From assembly GCA_040437565.1 (NCBI GenBank), contig JBDOQK010000017.1:434001-498000 (forward strand): a DNA stretch of 64,000 bases, given 5' to 3'. Below, piece by piece: positions 44,410 to 54,510 of this stretch. The stretch's first letter is position 1; every line of letters begins with the position of its first letter. Under the pieces are notes generated by a model. The model saw only the letters and a program-made list of their open reading frames with translations, was not told the origin of the DNA and did no database searches. Origin of the DNA: Albugo candida. Its lineage: Eukaryota > Oomycota > Peronosporomycetes > Albuginales. A program made the translations under genes and the position numbers.

Positions 44410-45580
44410 CTAATATTCATGTATCACCAGGTTATCAAGGTCTCCCCAAGGGTCTTTTATTATTATGAATTGCAGTTGCGCCAGCGCCCTCTGTCCAAGT
44501 GTCAGATGTTTGTTGGTCAGTGCTTCTACTTCTGAAAGAGCAAGTTTCACTGTATTCTTGATATCTCCAATCTTTAACTGTAATATTCGTTCATTCGAAG
44601 GCAACGGATCCAACGTAAACTTGTCTTCAACCGTGCCAGGAATAAGTGTAATAACACGCGTAAGGTCATAAGAAATCGTTGTACCATGGCACCATTTTTC
44701 CTCGCTAGAATCTGACATTGTAAATTGTACAGTTGAACCTTTGTCGCCCGAACTGGATACATGGGGTTGAGGTAGATCCAGCTTTGTTAGAGATATTGTG
44801 TATTTGTCAAGGCCAGAAAACTTGATGTAGAGTTTACCGCATCCTAACTCAGTAGGATCTTTATCAAGAACATTTTCCCGGAGTTTGTCAAGAGTGTCAA
44901 TCTCAATGTGCGGTTTCGGCGTACACTTGTATTGGAAGGAATCCTGACGAATGATAGTGCATGTAGTAAGATCATGAAGAACGCAACCATTCATGGGAGA
45001 TCGTCTCATCAGTGAAAGAGATGCGAGTGCGATATTTCGGACTCGTTCCATGGAGCTTGAGTTGGTTGCGGACGATAGAGACGATTTAAAATGAACCAGA
45101 ACGTGATGATGTTTGGAACCAACAACGGAGCTTGTAAGTACGTTTATTAGGTTCCAAGTTCAATTAACCGCTTTTCTAAGCCTTTATGAACGCGAACTTA
45201 TCTTCACTGATGTCAGTTAGGCTGCTAATCTCGAACAGAGGGGCGATGGCTGAGCCCCAGTTGAATACTGTCTGATTCAACTTGATTTGTGGCTGANNNN
45301 NNNNNNNNNNNNNNNNNNNNNNNNNNNNNNNNNNNNNNNNNNNNNNNNNNNNNNNNNNNNNNNNNNNNNNNNNNNNNNNNNNNNNNNNNNNNNNNNCAAG
45401 TTCAATCACCCGCTTTTCTAAGCCTTTACGAACGCGAACTTATCTTCACTGATGTCAGTTAGGCTGCTAATCTCGAACAGAGGGGCGATGGCTGAGTCCC
45501 AGTTGAATACTGTCTGATTCAACTTGATTTGTGGCTGATGATACAACGACGGGCGACTGACGCTGTTGGAACTTTCTAAG
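44410..45580 (-). CDS. Hypothetical protein, beta-rich, 5' end uncertain
   Basis: The main frame (45051-44410, 213 codons) is uninterrupted and natural in composition. It has a Cys cluster near its N-terminus (NGCVLHDLTTC), a GCGKLYIKFSGLDKYTISL segment that looks like alternating beta strands, and a C-terminal helix (LTNKHLTLGQRALAQLQF). The same frame is open upstream of the Met at 45051, and an upstream frame at about 45580-45400 (reading SLYHQPQIKLNQTVFNWDSA) can be joined through a GTTCGC to ACAAG intron of about 68 bp in the right phase. A signal peptide was not found but the first exon is not secure. The gap at 45297-45396 lies within this upstream part. The 5' end lies almost on top of the divergent gene starting at 45582. 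Confidence 0.45.
45297..45396. other. Assembly gap (100 N) with 142-bp divergent overlap
   Basis: Bases 45155-45296 recur as 45397-45538 with four substitutions, suggesting two haplotypes. Confidence 0.88.
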
Positions 45581-45581
45581 T

Positions 45582-46003
45582 ATGTTTAGACACGTCATCA
45601 TAACAATAGCGATCTCGCATTGTACATCGTTTCATGTCGCAGTTCCTCCAGAGCAAACGACGTTGCAACTTGAACAAATTTTATCACATACCATTCTACA
45701 TGATTCTAGATGATGAAACAGACACATACAGCTCACTTAACGGAGATGATCAAGACAAGGTCTCCGCGCTCAATGAATTGACTTCGATTCCTTCTTTATC
45801 GAACCAGAAAAACTTCGGAGAGGCTTTCAGTGGTAAGCACTGCTATTCTTCGAAACGCAGTCGAATTTCATAGCGTTACAGATCCTCGACATCTTCTAAA
45901 GGACACACGCAAAAGAAGAATGTTGCTCCTATGGGATCATTCTCATACCGTACGACGCTATACTCCACAAATCGCATTATGTAAAACCTGTATCAACATT
46001 TGA
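45582..46003 (+). CDS. Small secreted protein (100 aa), three exons
   Basis: Exons 45582-45661, 45732-45832 and 45882-46003 splice to exactly 100 codons plus stop. Introns are 70 bp (GTTGCA to ATACAG) and 49 bp (GTAAGC to TTACAG). The second is a strong canonical pair. Residues 1-20 (MFRHVIITIAISHCTSFHVA) form a signal peptide. The mature protein is acidic (SLNGDDQDKVSALNELTSIP), then basic (RHLLKDTRKRRM), and ends with LCKTCINI, another C-x2-C. RHLL is not a true RXLR. A further in-frame alternative uses a GTAAAA donor before the final Cys pair. If the first intron is wrong, the locus contains a frameshift near 45700. No family is recognised. Confidence 0.42.
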
Positions 46004-46725
46004 CAAAGCATTTTTCCAGCATTTCGGCGAATTATTGTTCAAATGCAGCGTTGAGACAATGGATCAGTAGGACCTGCTCGATATGCATAGCCTTCGATAC
46101 GTACCGTTAATCGCCATATACTTTAGCACGAAGGAGACTGTATGGATCCGTATGATGAAAAGCCAATGGATCAAATTCGTTCCACTTTGTGTCTGACTCA
46201 TCCGTGCATTCTACAAACGGTAAAGGGTTCCGCTATTGCTTCCGATTCCTCGTCCACCCACCCGTTTATTTGTTGTCGATGCATATTTGATACAAACATT
46301 TCATCTTGATTTCTTTTCGATGATCGTGTCTATAATGGAATCTACTGCGTTTATTGTTCATTAGGAACCAAAGTGTATGAGTATTCTTCCGGTGATAGAG
46401 CAATATTGCGCCCACATGTCTTAAAGATTGGAAAGCCTGGGACCCATTCGATCTCCCCCTAGACAGACTATCTGTTTCGAAAACAATAGATCCATTGAAG
46501 TATCATAAAATCTTGTTCGGTCATTCATTATCTCTCCGTGTCATCGGAGGTGGACCCCTTTTAGTCATACGCATGGATATTTTCTTGTAGTAGTGACCAA
46601 ACCAGTATCACCCTACTGCTCTGTCTTTAGTAGCGCAAGATTCTTCTTGGGAATGACGTCTTTAACTTGAAAAATTAGCTGTTTTTGGAAGTTTCCTGGA
46701 TGTGTCATCTCAATTCAATTTCACT
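46004..46725. other. Stretch with decayed coding traces
   Basis: The plus strand continues for about 180 bp with coding-like sequence interrupted by stops (reading HFGELLFKCSVETMDQ, a TAG, then DLLDMHSLRYVPLIAIYF), perhaps remnants of a further exon of the preceding gene. The rest shows nothing. Confidence 0.3.
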
Positions 46726-46873
46726 CTAGATACCGAAAGTTTTTCTTTTCATTCTTCGTTCGTCTTCTTCAATCAACAATTGCATATAAGATGAAACCGA
46801 ATGCATAGATGTGTGTAATATCTGTTGGGATACCAGAGTAACATGTTGGTGTGCATTCTGATATTTTGGGGGG

Positions 46874-46973
46874 NNNNNNNNNNNNNNNNNNNNNNNNNNN
46901 NNNNNNNNNNNNNNNNNNNNNNNNNNNNNNNNNNNNNNNNNNNNNNNNNNNNNNNNNNNNNNNNNNNNNNNNN
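46874..46973. other. Assembly gap (100 N) at a poly-G tract, 30-bp overlap
   Basis: Bases 46844-46873 recur as 46974-47003, and both end in a G run that reaches 12 G on the right side. The contig break probably comes from the homopolymer. Confidence 0.85.
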
Positions 46974-48372
46974 TGTTGGTGTGCATTCTGATATTTTGGG
47001 GGGGGGGGGGTAGCCGATTTATGATATAAAGCACTATTGTTTTCTTCCGCCCACCGCTCTTCTTCTCTATTTATTCAGGAGAGTATTGATCGTTCTCCTG
47101 TCGTGATTTTTTTGCTCGTCATTTCATCAACACCATTTTGCTCTTGAGCGTAGGATGCAAAAACTAATGTATGACGCCACTTCTGCACCAGAGAGTGCGA
47201 ATTTCGTATTACATGTTCTTTTATGTTGCCAATGCTGATGCACTTGATCTTCTTATCCCATTGAATTTCCATAACAGAAATATTTTTTATATAAGCAATA
47301 AATACATTCTCTTTGGACTGAAGAAAACACGATTACGTGAATTGTGATTTAATTCTTTCACCATTTCGATGAAAATCGGGAACCCAGTTTAAAGTTGATG
47401 TTCGGTATTAATTTGTCTTTGATGACATGTGGCTAGTAGCAGCACTCTCCAGGTCAATCCAGACGGCCTTCGTCTTATGTCATAGCATCATGTTCTCCCC
47501 GACTACAAAAAATTTACTTCTGTTATTTCTCAGCAGTATTACTCTAGATTTCCAATTTCGTTGCAATGAAAACATTTGATGGGAACGTTTTTGCTTATAG
47601 AGTCATCTGTCATCTTGTTCTGATAAGGGGACTTTCCTATGTGCTTCGTTGCTTGTAATGCAACTATTCTGGTCGATTACTTCCTTTCAATTCTTTCGAA
47701 CTTATTTCGAAGCATTCTTTTCTCTTTCAGCAGATCAATTCTTTGTATTTTGCCTATTATCTTACATAGTTGCCCATGATTTTCTGTTAGCCTTCCAAGC
47801 AAAATAACCCACTTCTTATGTCTACTGACAACCTTCCCCATTGCTCTCATCTGTAAGCATAGCTCATCAAACTATCGGATATTTTTGATTATATCACCAT
47901 GAGTCATGAACTTGAATTCTTGAAGTTTTTTTCCTTTTATGAACTCAATTATGCATACTTCGGTGAAGGAAGAATCTGCTTAGTACAGTCTATGGTTGTA
48001 CTACAATTCCTGGCCATTCCATGGATAATGGCATTTAGTGACATCGCCATTATTGCATACAATTTACATCATCGACGATCCATAATGTCATTACTTGATT
48101 TCCAGTGTATTCTTCCTTGAATGCAGGAATGTGAGGATCGTGTTCCCACAATTGGTCAATTTTGCATCGACTAATTTCTCGCAAAATTGTGGCATATAAG
48201 AAAATTCGTTTATGTTCTCTCCTTTTGAGTCATATTGGCTCCATGGTACACTGCATATTCTATCAGTCGTTTTGATGGGAACGCAGCTGTAGTACGTCAA
48301 ATCAATCAATTATCTGATTTTGGAACACTTTGTTCAACTTTACACTTATTTGGGATGGTATATATAGTACAA

Positions 48373-48472
48373 NNNNNNNNNNNNNNNNNNNNNNNNNNNN
48401 NNNNNNNNNNNNNNNNNNNNNNNNNNNNNNNNNNNNNNNNNNNNNNNNNNNNNNNNNNNNNNNNNNNNNNNN
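48373..48472. other. Assembly gap (100 N) with 517-bp flanking overlap
   Basis: Bases 47856-48372 recur as 48473-48989, apparently identical. The same frames therefore appear twice on both strands. Confidence 0.92.
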
Positions 48473-48989
48473 AGCATAGCTCATCAAACTATCGGATATT
48501 TTTGATTATATCACCATGAGTCATGAACTTGAATTCTTGAAGTTTTTTTCCTTTTATGAACTCAATTATGCATACTTCGGTGAAGGAAGAATCTGCTTAG
48601 TACAGTCTATGGTTGTACTACAATTCCTGGCCATTCCATGGATAATGGCATTTAGTGACATCGCCATTATTGCATACAATTTACATCATCGACGATCCAT
48701 AATGTCATTACTTGATTTCCAGTGTATTCTTCCTTGAATGCAGGAATGTGAGGATCGTGTTCCCACAATTGGTCAATTTTGCATCGACTAATTTCTCGCA
48801 AAATTGTGGCATATAAGAAAATTCGTTTATGTTCTCTCCTTTTGAGTCATATTGGCTCCATGGTACACTGCATATTCTATCAGTCGTTTTGATGGGAACG
48901 CAGCTGTAGTACGTCAAATCAATCAATTATCTGATTTTGGAACACTTTGTTCAACTTTACACTTATTTGGGATGGTATATATAGTACAA

Positions 48990-49622
48990 TGATTGAGGGG
49001 TTCCCTCGGGACACTTGCCTATTCTTCTCGACGGACGGGTCAATACCTGGACACTTCTCGACTAAAGCATCTTATTTCGCTGGATGCGCGTAGTATGCAG
49101 GAAGTAACGTTTACCTCCTTCCACCAATGTTGAAGAAAAGAGAATTGCAAGGCTTGTATGAAGAAATCAATTGTGTCAGTGCTCGATTCAGAGTGCTCTG
49201 ATTGTTGCTTCAAATATACTTTTCAGCGCTGGTTTCGCATACTTCCACGTTGATGATTTGAGCAAGAGCCTTTGTTATGTGTTACCGGAAAGACTATCGA
49301 GTATCTAATTACACTTGAACTTGTCCCTCTTGCCTTTTCATTCTCAAATCAAGTACAATAAGTCATGTAATTTTGTCCTTACTGATATAAGAGTATATTG
49401 AAATTATTGATGGAGCCTTTAGATTATCTTTTAGTTGCTCTGTCTCCACTACCCAAAACTTGTTCTTATCTTTACGCAATACTATCATGCTTAATTTGTT
49501 TCGGACGATACTATCAAATATTTATTAATAAGATCCCTAGCAAGCAATTAAAGAAGCTGACTTTCAATCAACCCTCACTCCATTACTCAACTATCTAGGG
49601 ACTCGATTATATACTTTCTTCA
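48990..49622. other. Spacer, nothing firm
   Basis: A plus-strand frame at 49398-49598 begins with a hydrophobic stretch (DYLLVALSPLPKTCSYLYAI) but has no splice support. Nothing else is seen. Confidence 0.3.
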
Positions 49623-50560
49623 TTGTTTAGAAAAGAGAAGTTCAAGCACTCAATCCAAACAGTCATGAGCAATTTCCGCTCTAAGCGGGAGCCTTTCCCT
49701 GCTAGTTATGCGTTTCGTGTGGTATCCATTCGCATTCTTGTAAAAAAGGCCATCGCAAGTCAGCTGTCTCGCCGGGTAATCCCTGATTTAGAAGTTTCAT
49801 TCGCCACAAAATGTTTTGTTTGTTTCCCAGCATTTAGATAATGCAACGACGGTTTAAGTGGACGGTAAATATTGGAATTATCGTAATGCCTATCAGGCGA
49901 ATGGCAGACTTCTGCTTGAATATAATTTATGCACAATACATGTGTTCCTTGATCACATGAAGCGCTGTGCAAAAGTCGTATATAGCTCTTGCTTTGCTGG
50001 CAAATCATCGCGGCGCTTGGAATGCGCCGCGCCAATCTTAATTGCGTATGGAGCTCTAATGACCCAAATGGACCTAAAATTTATGCTCAATTTGACTGCA
50101 CAGCGTTATATACTCTTGTAGACTATACATTGATGGAAAAGCTTGGACGAGACGTAAAATCATGTGGGGTTCTCTCGACTTCAGCGATATCAAAACACTT
50201 TTGGCACCAAATAAAGCGTTTGTGTCGTCGATGTGATGTAGCAGTCGACAATTTGACTTGGTATACAGAGGCCTGCAATCTTTTCCCAGAATAGGTAGCT
50301 TACTGAATGGGCCCTACAGCGATGCATCAATAGTCTCTACTGGAGGAAACATGGTCTTCGTATTGGATCATGCCAACTTTATTGCGCCTTTTACAACGTC
50401 TATCCAAGATCCGATTTCGGGAACAGTTGAAGCGATATACGCAACGAATGATCAATCCTGGCAGAGGAAATCTCGAACACACGCGATATGGATGAGTCAA
50501 GTCAGGGCAGGTGAACCGATAAAATTTGCTCGTACTGACCTGGGTAAATATAATTCGTAG
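49623..50560 (+). CDS. Probable multi-exon gene of unknown function
   Basis: Three coding-like frames follow each other on the plus strand. The middle one (about 49989-50220) reads SSNDPNGPKIYAQFDCTALY and then LMEKLGRDVKSCGVLSTSAI. The last (about 50288-50560) reads SLLNGPYSDASIVSTGGNMV, then VFVLDHANFIAPFTT and ends in RTDLGKYNS. They can be joined by an intron of about 60-75 bp ending AATAG at 50294 with a choice of phase-1 GT donors. The N-terminal part is less clear: frames at 49623-49841 and 49858-50121 may be exons or chance. Sequence quality of the last two exons argues for a protein that was recently or still is under selection. No family is recognised. Confidence 0.38.
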
Positions 50561-51652
50561 TGTTCAACGCGCCAACTGACATCGAGGGGTACGATTGTCG
50601 TGCCTTTTAACGATTGCATACAATCGTGTAAACGATTGATAAAATGTACGCCTCTTTCTAGTAAACTGGTCATCACCATGTAGTACGTTCTACCTTCTTG
50701 ATTTTCTAACTTTTGTCAGAAGTTTATGCAAGAAGCCCAATGCGAACCACACAATAAGGTAGTGGAGACCTATGCAAGAATGTGTCGGTTTGCTAAGTAG
50801 AATGTGTCATGTTTACCAAGTCCTCCAAATCGATGCAGAATAAATCTTTCGCAGTAGGAATACAGCTGACATATGTTACAGTTCGGCACGTGGCTGGGGT
50901 CTTTCACATACTTGCAATATAAAATGCACTCAGATTACGGGCTTTCAATTCTACTTCCGATCGTCTTTGCTTAGCATGAAGGATGGGCGATCACTAGCTG
51001 TTCCGTTACAGAAACGAGGAAAGAAATTGACAGCAAAAACGACTGATGTAGACTAGCAATCCTCAATCAACATGAAGATTGGTAGAATGAGTTTTGGGTT
51101 ATTATATGATCCGTTAACGTGGTGCATAATAGAACCATTGTATTTGATTTTAAATTGCCAGTTTGAACCATTATAGGATTTTCGAACAGTGACCAAAACA
51201 GAAATGTGTTTTATGATCGCTTAGGAATACTTTAGAATCGGTTCGATGGCATAACTTGAACTCATGTTTCATACCTGCATATTATCCATACCCACAGCCG
51301 ATCATTTTCAAGCACGAGAAGCCACGGGTCACACAGTTAGGTTTGAGATTTTAGATGATTTTCTGCTGTGTAGTTCTTGAATTAAGAAAAGGACTTCTTT
51401 GCTACAGTTATGAGCCCACCATCGATGCGATTTTCGAATTTAATAAGAAAGGAGACTGATACAGTTCGAGGCACTAGAGACGCAAAGTGTTGCAGCCTGA
51501 TTCTTGGCTCATTTTGCGTTTATTTTCACATGAAGTGGTACTTCCGCCAAGTACTATGTCTGGTTTGATATCAGATGAGTGCACTGCCACCTAATAGATA
51601 CTATTTTATGTCGAATCCAGTACGACAAGATACACACACATTTTCAACACAG
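50561..51652. other. Spacer, nothing identified
   Basis: AT-rich stretch with short frames only. The part from 51207 onward is the left copy of the long assembly overlap around the gap at 52056. Confidence 0.4.
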
Positions 51653-51930
51653 ATGGCACGACTGTATCTTGTTTTCGTACTCGGCACCGCCAGGTTTGGG
51701 ATGCCTACAAAAGGTAAATCGACCGGACGACACCCACCCATGCATAACCATCTTGGACAAAATACAATATACGAATCCCGACTCCTGCAGTCAAGTACGG
51801 GGAGGATACAGACGAACTACTCGGCACGATGGAAGAGCGTAAGGAGACGTACGATCGCCTCATCTTGGACCAAGTAGATCGTTTTATAACAAGATTTAGA
51901 GGCCTCGTAATTCGGAAGAACATTCAATAA
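51653..51930 (+). other. Redundant overlap copy of the small secreted gene at 52602
   Basis: This is the same locus as 52602-52879, repeated because contig ends were not merged (offset 949 bp). It should not be counted as a second gene. Confidence 0.85.
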
Positions 51931-52055
51931 TTTGCAAGTCGCACTGCATTCAATACAAGGGTTTATGAGTGAGAAGACATAAAACTTTCTCACTGATGAA
52001 TATTCTCCCTACCCGGTTGCATTTTATTGTCACACCGCCTGGAATAAATTATACG

Positions 52056-52155
52056 NNNNNNNNNNNNNNNNNNNNNNNNNNNNNNNNNNNNNNNNNNNNN
52101 NNNNNNNNNNNNNNNNNNNNNNNNNNNNNNNNNNNNNNNNNNNNNNNNNNNNNNN
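52056..52155. other. Assembly gap (100 N) with 849-bp flanking overlap
   Basis: Bases 51207-52055 recur as 52156-53004, apparently identical. This is the longest unmerged overlap in the window. Confidence 0.93.
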
Positions 52156-52601
52156 TGTTTTATGATCGCTTAGGAATACTTTAGAATCGGTTCGATGGCA
52201 TAACTTGAACTCATGTTTCATACCTGCATATTATCCATACCCACAGCCGATCATTTTCAAGCACGAGAAGCCACGGGTCACACAGTTAGGTTTGAGATTT
52301 TAGATGATTTTCTGCTGTGTAGTTCTTGAATTAAGAAAAGGACTTCTTTGCTACAGTTATGAGCCCACCATCGATGCGATTTTCGAATTTAATAAGAAAG
52401 GAGACTGATACAGTTCGAGGCACTAGAGACGCAAAGTGTTGCAGCCTGATTCTTGGCTCATTTTGCGTTTATTTTCACATGAAGTGGTACTTCCGCCAAG
52501 TACTATGTCTGGTTTGATATCAGATGAGTGCACTGCCACCTAATAGATACTATTTTATGTCGAATCCAGTACGACAAGATACACACACATTTTCAACACA
52601 G

Positions 52602-52879
52602 ATGGCACGACTGTATCTTGTTTTCGTACTCGGCACCGCCAGGTTTGGGATGCCTACAAAAGGTAAATCGACCGGACGACACCCACCCATGCATAACCAT
52701 CTTGGACAAAATACAATATACGAATCCCGACTCCTGCAGTCAAGTACGGGGAGGATACAGACGAACTACTCGGCACGATGGAAGAGCGTAAGGAGACGTA
52801 CGATCGCCTCATCTTGGACCAAGTAGATCGTTTTATAACAAGATTTAGAGGCCTCGTAATTCGGAAGAACATTCAATAA
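52602..52879 (+). CDS. Small secreted protein (66 aa), two exons
   Basis: Exons 52602-52662 and 52740-52879 splice to exactly 66 codons plus stop through a 77-bp intron (GTAAAT to CTGCAG, a good donor and acceptor). The leader MARLYLVFVLGTARFG is a likely signal peptide. The mature part is a charged helix, TDELLGTMEERKETYDRLIL, followed by DQVDRFITRFRGLVIRKN. A following coding-like frame at 52918-53160 (reading LPTRLHFIVTPPGINYTVPS, then DHFNERMKEEIFQLTSNILP) could be a further exon if the stop at 52877 is spliced out, for instance from a GTAATT within exon 2. An identical copy upstream is an assembly overlap. No RXLR motif and no known family. Confidence 0.45.
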
Positions 52880-52917
52880 TTTGCAAGTCGCACTGCATTC
52901 AATACAAGGGTTTATGA

Positions 52918-53160
52918 GTGAGAAGACATAAAACTTTCTCACTGATGAATATTCTCCCTACCCGGTTGCATTTTATTGTCACACCGCCTGGAATAAATTA
53001 TACGGTACCGTCACTTCTCCTCCCCACAGCTGTTGAGCCCGATACTTGTACTCCTCGATCCATTGACCACTTTAATGAACGTATGAAGGAAGAAATCTTT
53101 CAATTGACTTCAAACATTCTTCCATGCGGAACATGGAACTACCTGTACCAAAGGCTTTGA
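52918..53160 (+). CDS. Coding-like frame, possible downstream exon of the 52602 gene
   Basis: The frame is open for 80 codons and looks natural from about residue 13 (LPTRLHFIVTPPGINYTVPS) to its end at LPCGTWNYLYQRL. It has no leader of its own. Its position directly after the small secreted gene suggests a shared transcript. Confidence 0.3.
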   Translation: MRRHKTFSLMNILPTRLHFIVTPPGINYTVPSLLLPTAVEPDTCTPRSIDHFNERMKEEIFQLTSNILPCGTWNYLYQRL

Positions 53161-54510
53161 CGCAATTCGATTCGACCCGCAATTCTCACTTATATCGACA
53201 CTCATCTCCCATGCAAAAAAAGCGTCAGCCGCAACGATCTAATCGTTTAAAATCAACAGCGTTTCATTCGAGTCAAGAAGCCTGATGTTGATAAAAAATT
53301 CCAAGTCCACCAAATTGGAACTATCTGAAATAGTCTTACACAAGCACTTTCTCAACCTCCTTATCTACTTCTTTCGCTCCTAGGATACTTTTCTTATGGC
53401 TGTAGAAGCTCATTTATCGCTGATATATCACACCGGGATATAAAAATCTCTAGTCCTATATACCTACTGATTAGTAAGTAAGACAACAACTTAAAAGCGT
53501 GACTTCTGACGTGAGATTCTTCAAGTCATCCGTACACACGCGCCAACTTCGTACTACATCCGCACATCTTCGAGGGCGTTTCATGCAATTCCTAAGATAA
53601 ACTCAAGTCAACTTCAAGCACAGATAACGACTCCAACTCTCGTACCTTTATCAACTAGCACCCTACACAATGAACCTCACCGCTATTCCTCGACTTAAGT
53701 CATTCCAAGCCTGCTCTCTCAATTGTGGCCTTCTGTAAGCGATGCTTCAATCTCTCTATGTCTCAACTTGGCGTTGGGGACTCCACACCCGGTACTAAAG
53801 TTAAACGCGATGTCATTTGTGTATGAGTCGTTGCCGCGCGCTCCCTTTCTATAAAAATGAATTCCTATCGCCGATACGCATTCTGCAAATACTTTTAGAG
53901 GCTTACCGATTCGAAGGATAAACGCAATTGGCTTTAACAAACATTCTTTAGAGAACTTTTATCAGCTGGAGATCCGCTTCGTCAAGCCCTCAAATTCGCT
54001 GATATAAAGTGTTATCCGATCAAAGCCAAGGAATATTCTGCTTTCCAGTGCGTACTTTGCATCCATATCAGTAAGGGCGCATGTATCATGACTTAAGGTT
54101 ACCGGAATATGACAATTGATACTTGAAATGATGTGTATTAAAGAACGTGGGGAAGATGTTCGTTATATCGAGTGATGCGCTGCAGAGAATACGTCCTGCA
54201 CCGAGCGATGTCAAGAGCTATGATAATACGAGAATAATGTGCAGTCGTGGCATGAACGCTTGTTTTAATTGCGGTTTAACATTCCTCGTTCAAGTATCAT
54301 TTGGTGCCCGAGCATCAAACGTTTGATTATCGGTCTGCGCTGTGTGGGGAAGCCAATCGTAAATCATACAATGAATCCTTCTTAGTTTTCTGTTCTGTGA
54401 AAATTCGATCAAGAAGGTGTCAATTTGTAGGAATACGGCTACATTAGGAGAAAATGAAAGTTGCCGAAGAAAAGCGCACGGTCTCGTGTTAAAAGTTCTT
54501 CCTATGGATA
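53161..54510. other. Spacer, nothing identified
   Basis: Only short frames, none convincing. The 3' untranslated region of the gene ending at 54511 probably lies at its right end. Confidence 0.4.

Larger units (their letters stand above)
46726..48926 (-). pseudogene. Relic with faint protein-kinase resemblance
   Basis: Minus-strand frames broken by stops run from 48926 to 46726. The best is 72 codons (48926-48708, and its overlap copy 48309-48091), reading INEFSYMPQFCEKLVDAKLT and then NTILTFLHSRKNTLEIK. Farther along come AIIHGMARNCSTTIDCTK, which could be a decayed HRD-type catalytic loop, and near 46800 DITHIYAFGFILYAIV, which resembles the D-x-[YF]-[SA]-FG kinase segment. No complete kinase motif survives, so the assignment is tentative. 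Confidence 0.25.

Noticed and set aside
45582-46003. RHLL in the 45.6 kb secreted protein as an RXLR host-targeting motif
   Set aside because: The fourth residue is Leu rather than Arg, it lies well past the usual distance from the leader, and no acidic EER-like motif follows.
47856-48989. A 517-bp perfect direct repeat
   Set aside because: It is an unmerged contig overlap flanking a 100-N gap, like most others in the window.
51575-52879. Two tandem identical small secreted-protein genes about 950 bp apart
   Set aside because: They are the two copies of the 849-bp overlap around the gap at 52056 and represent one locus.
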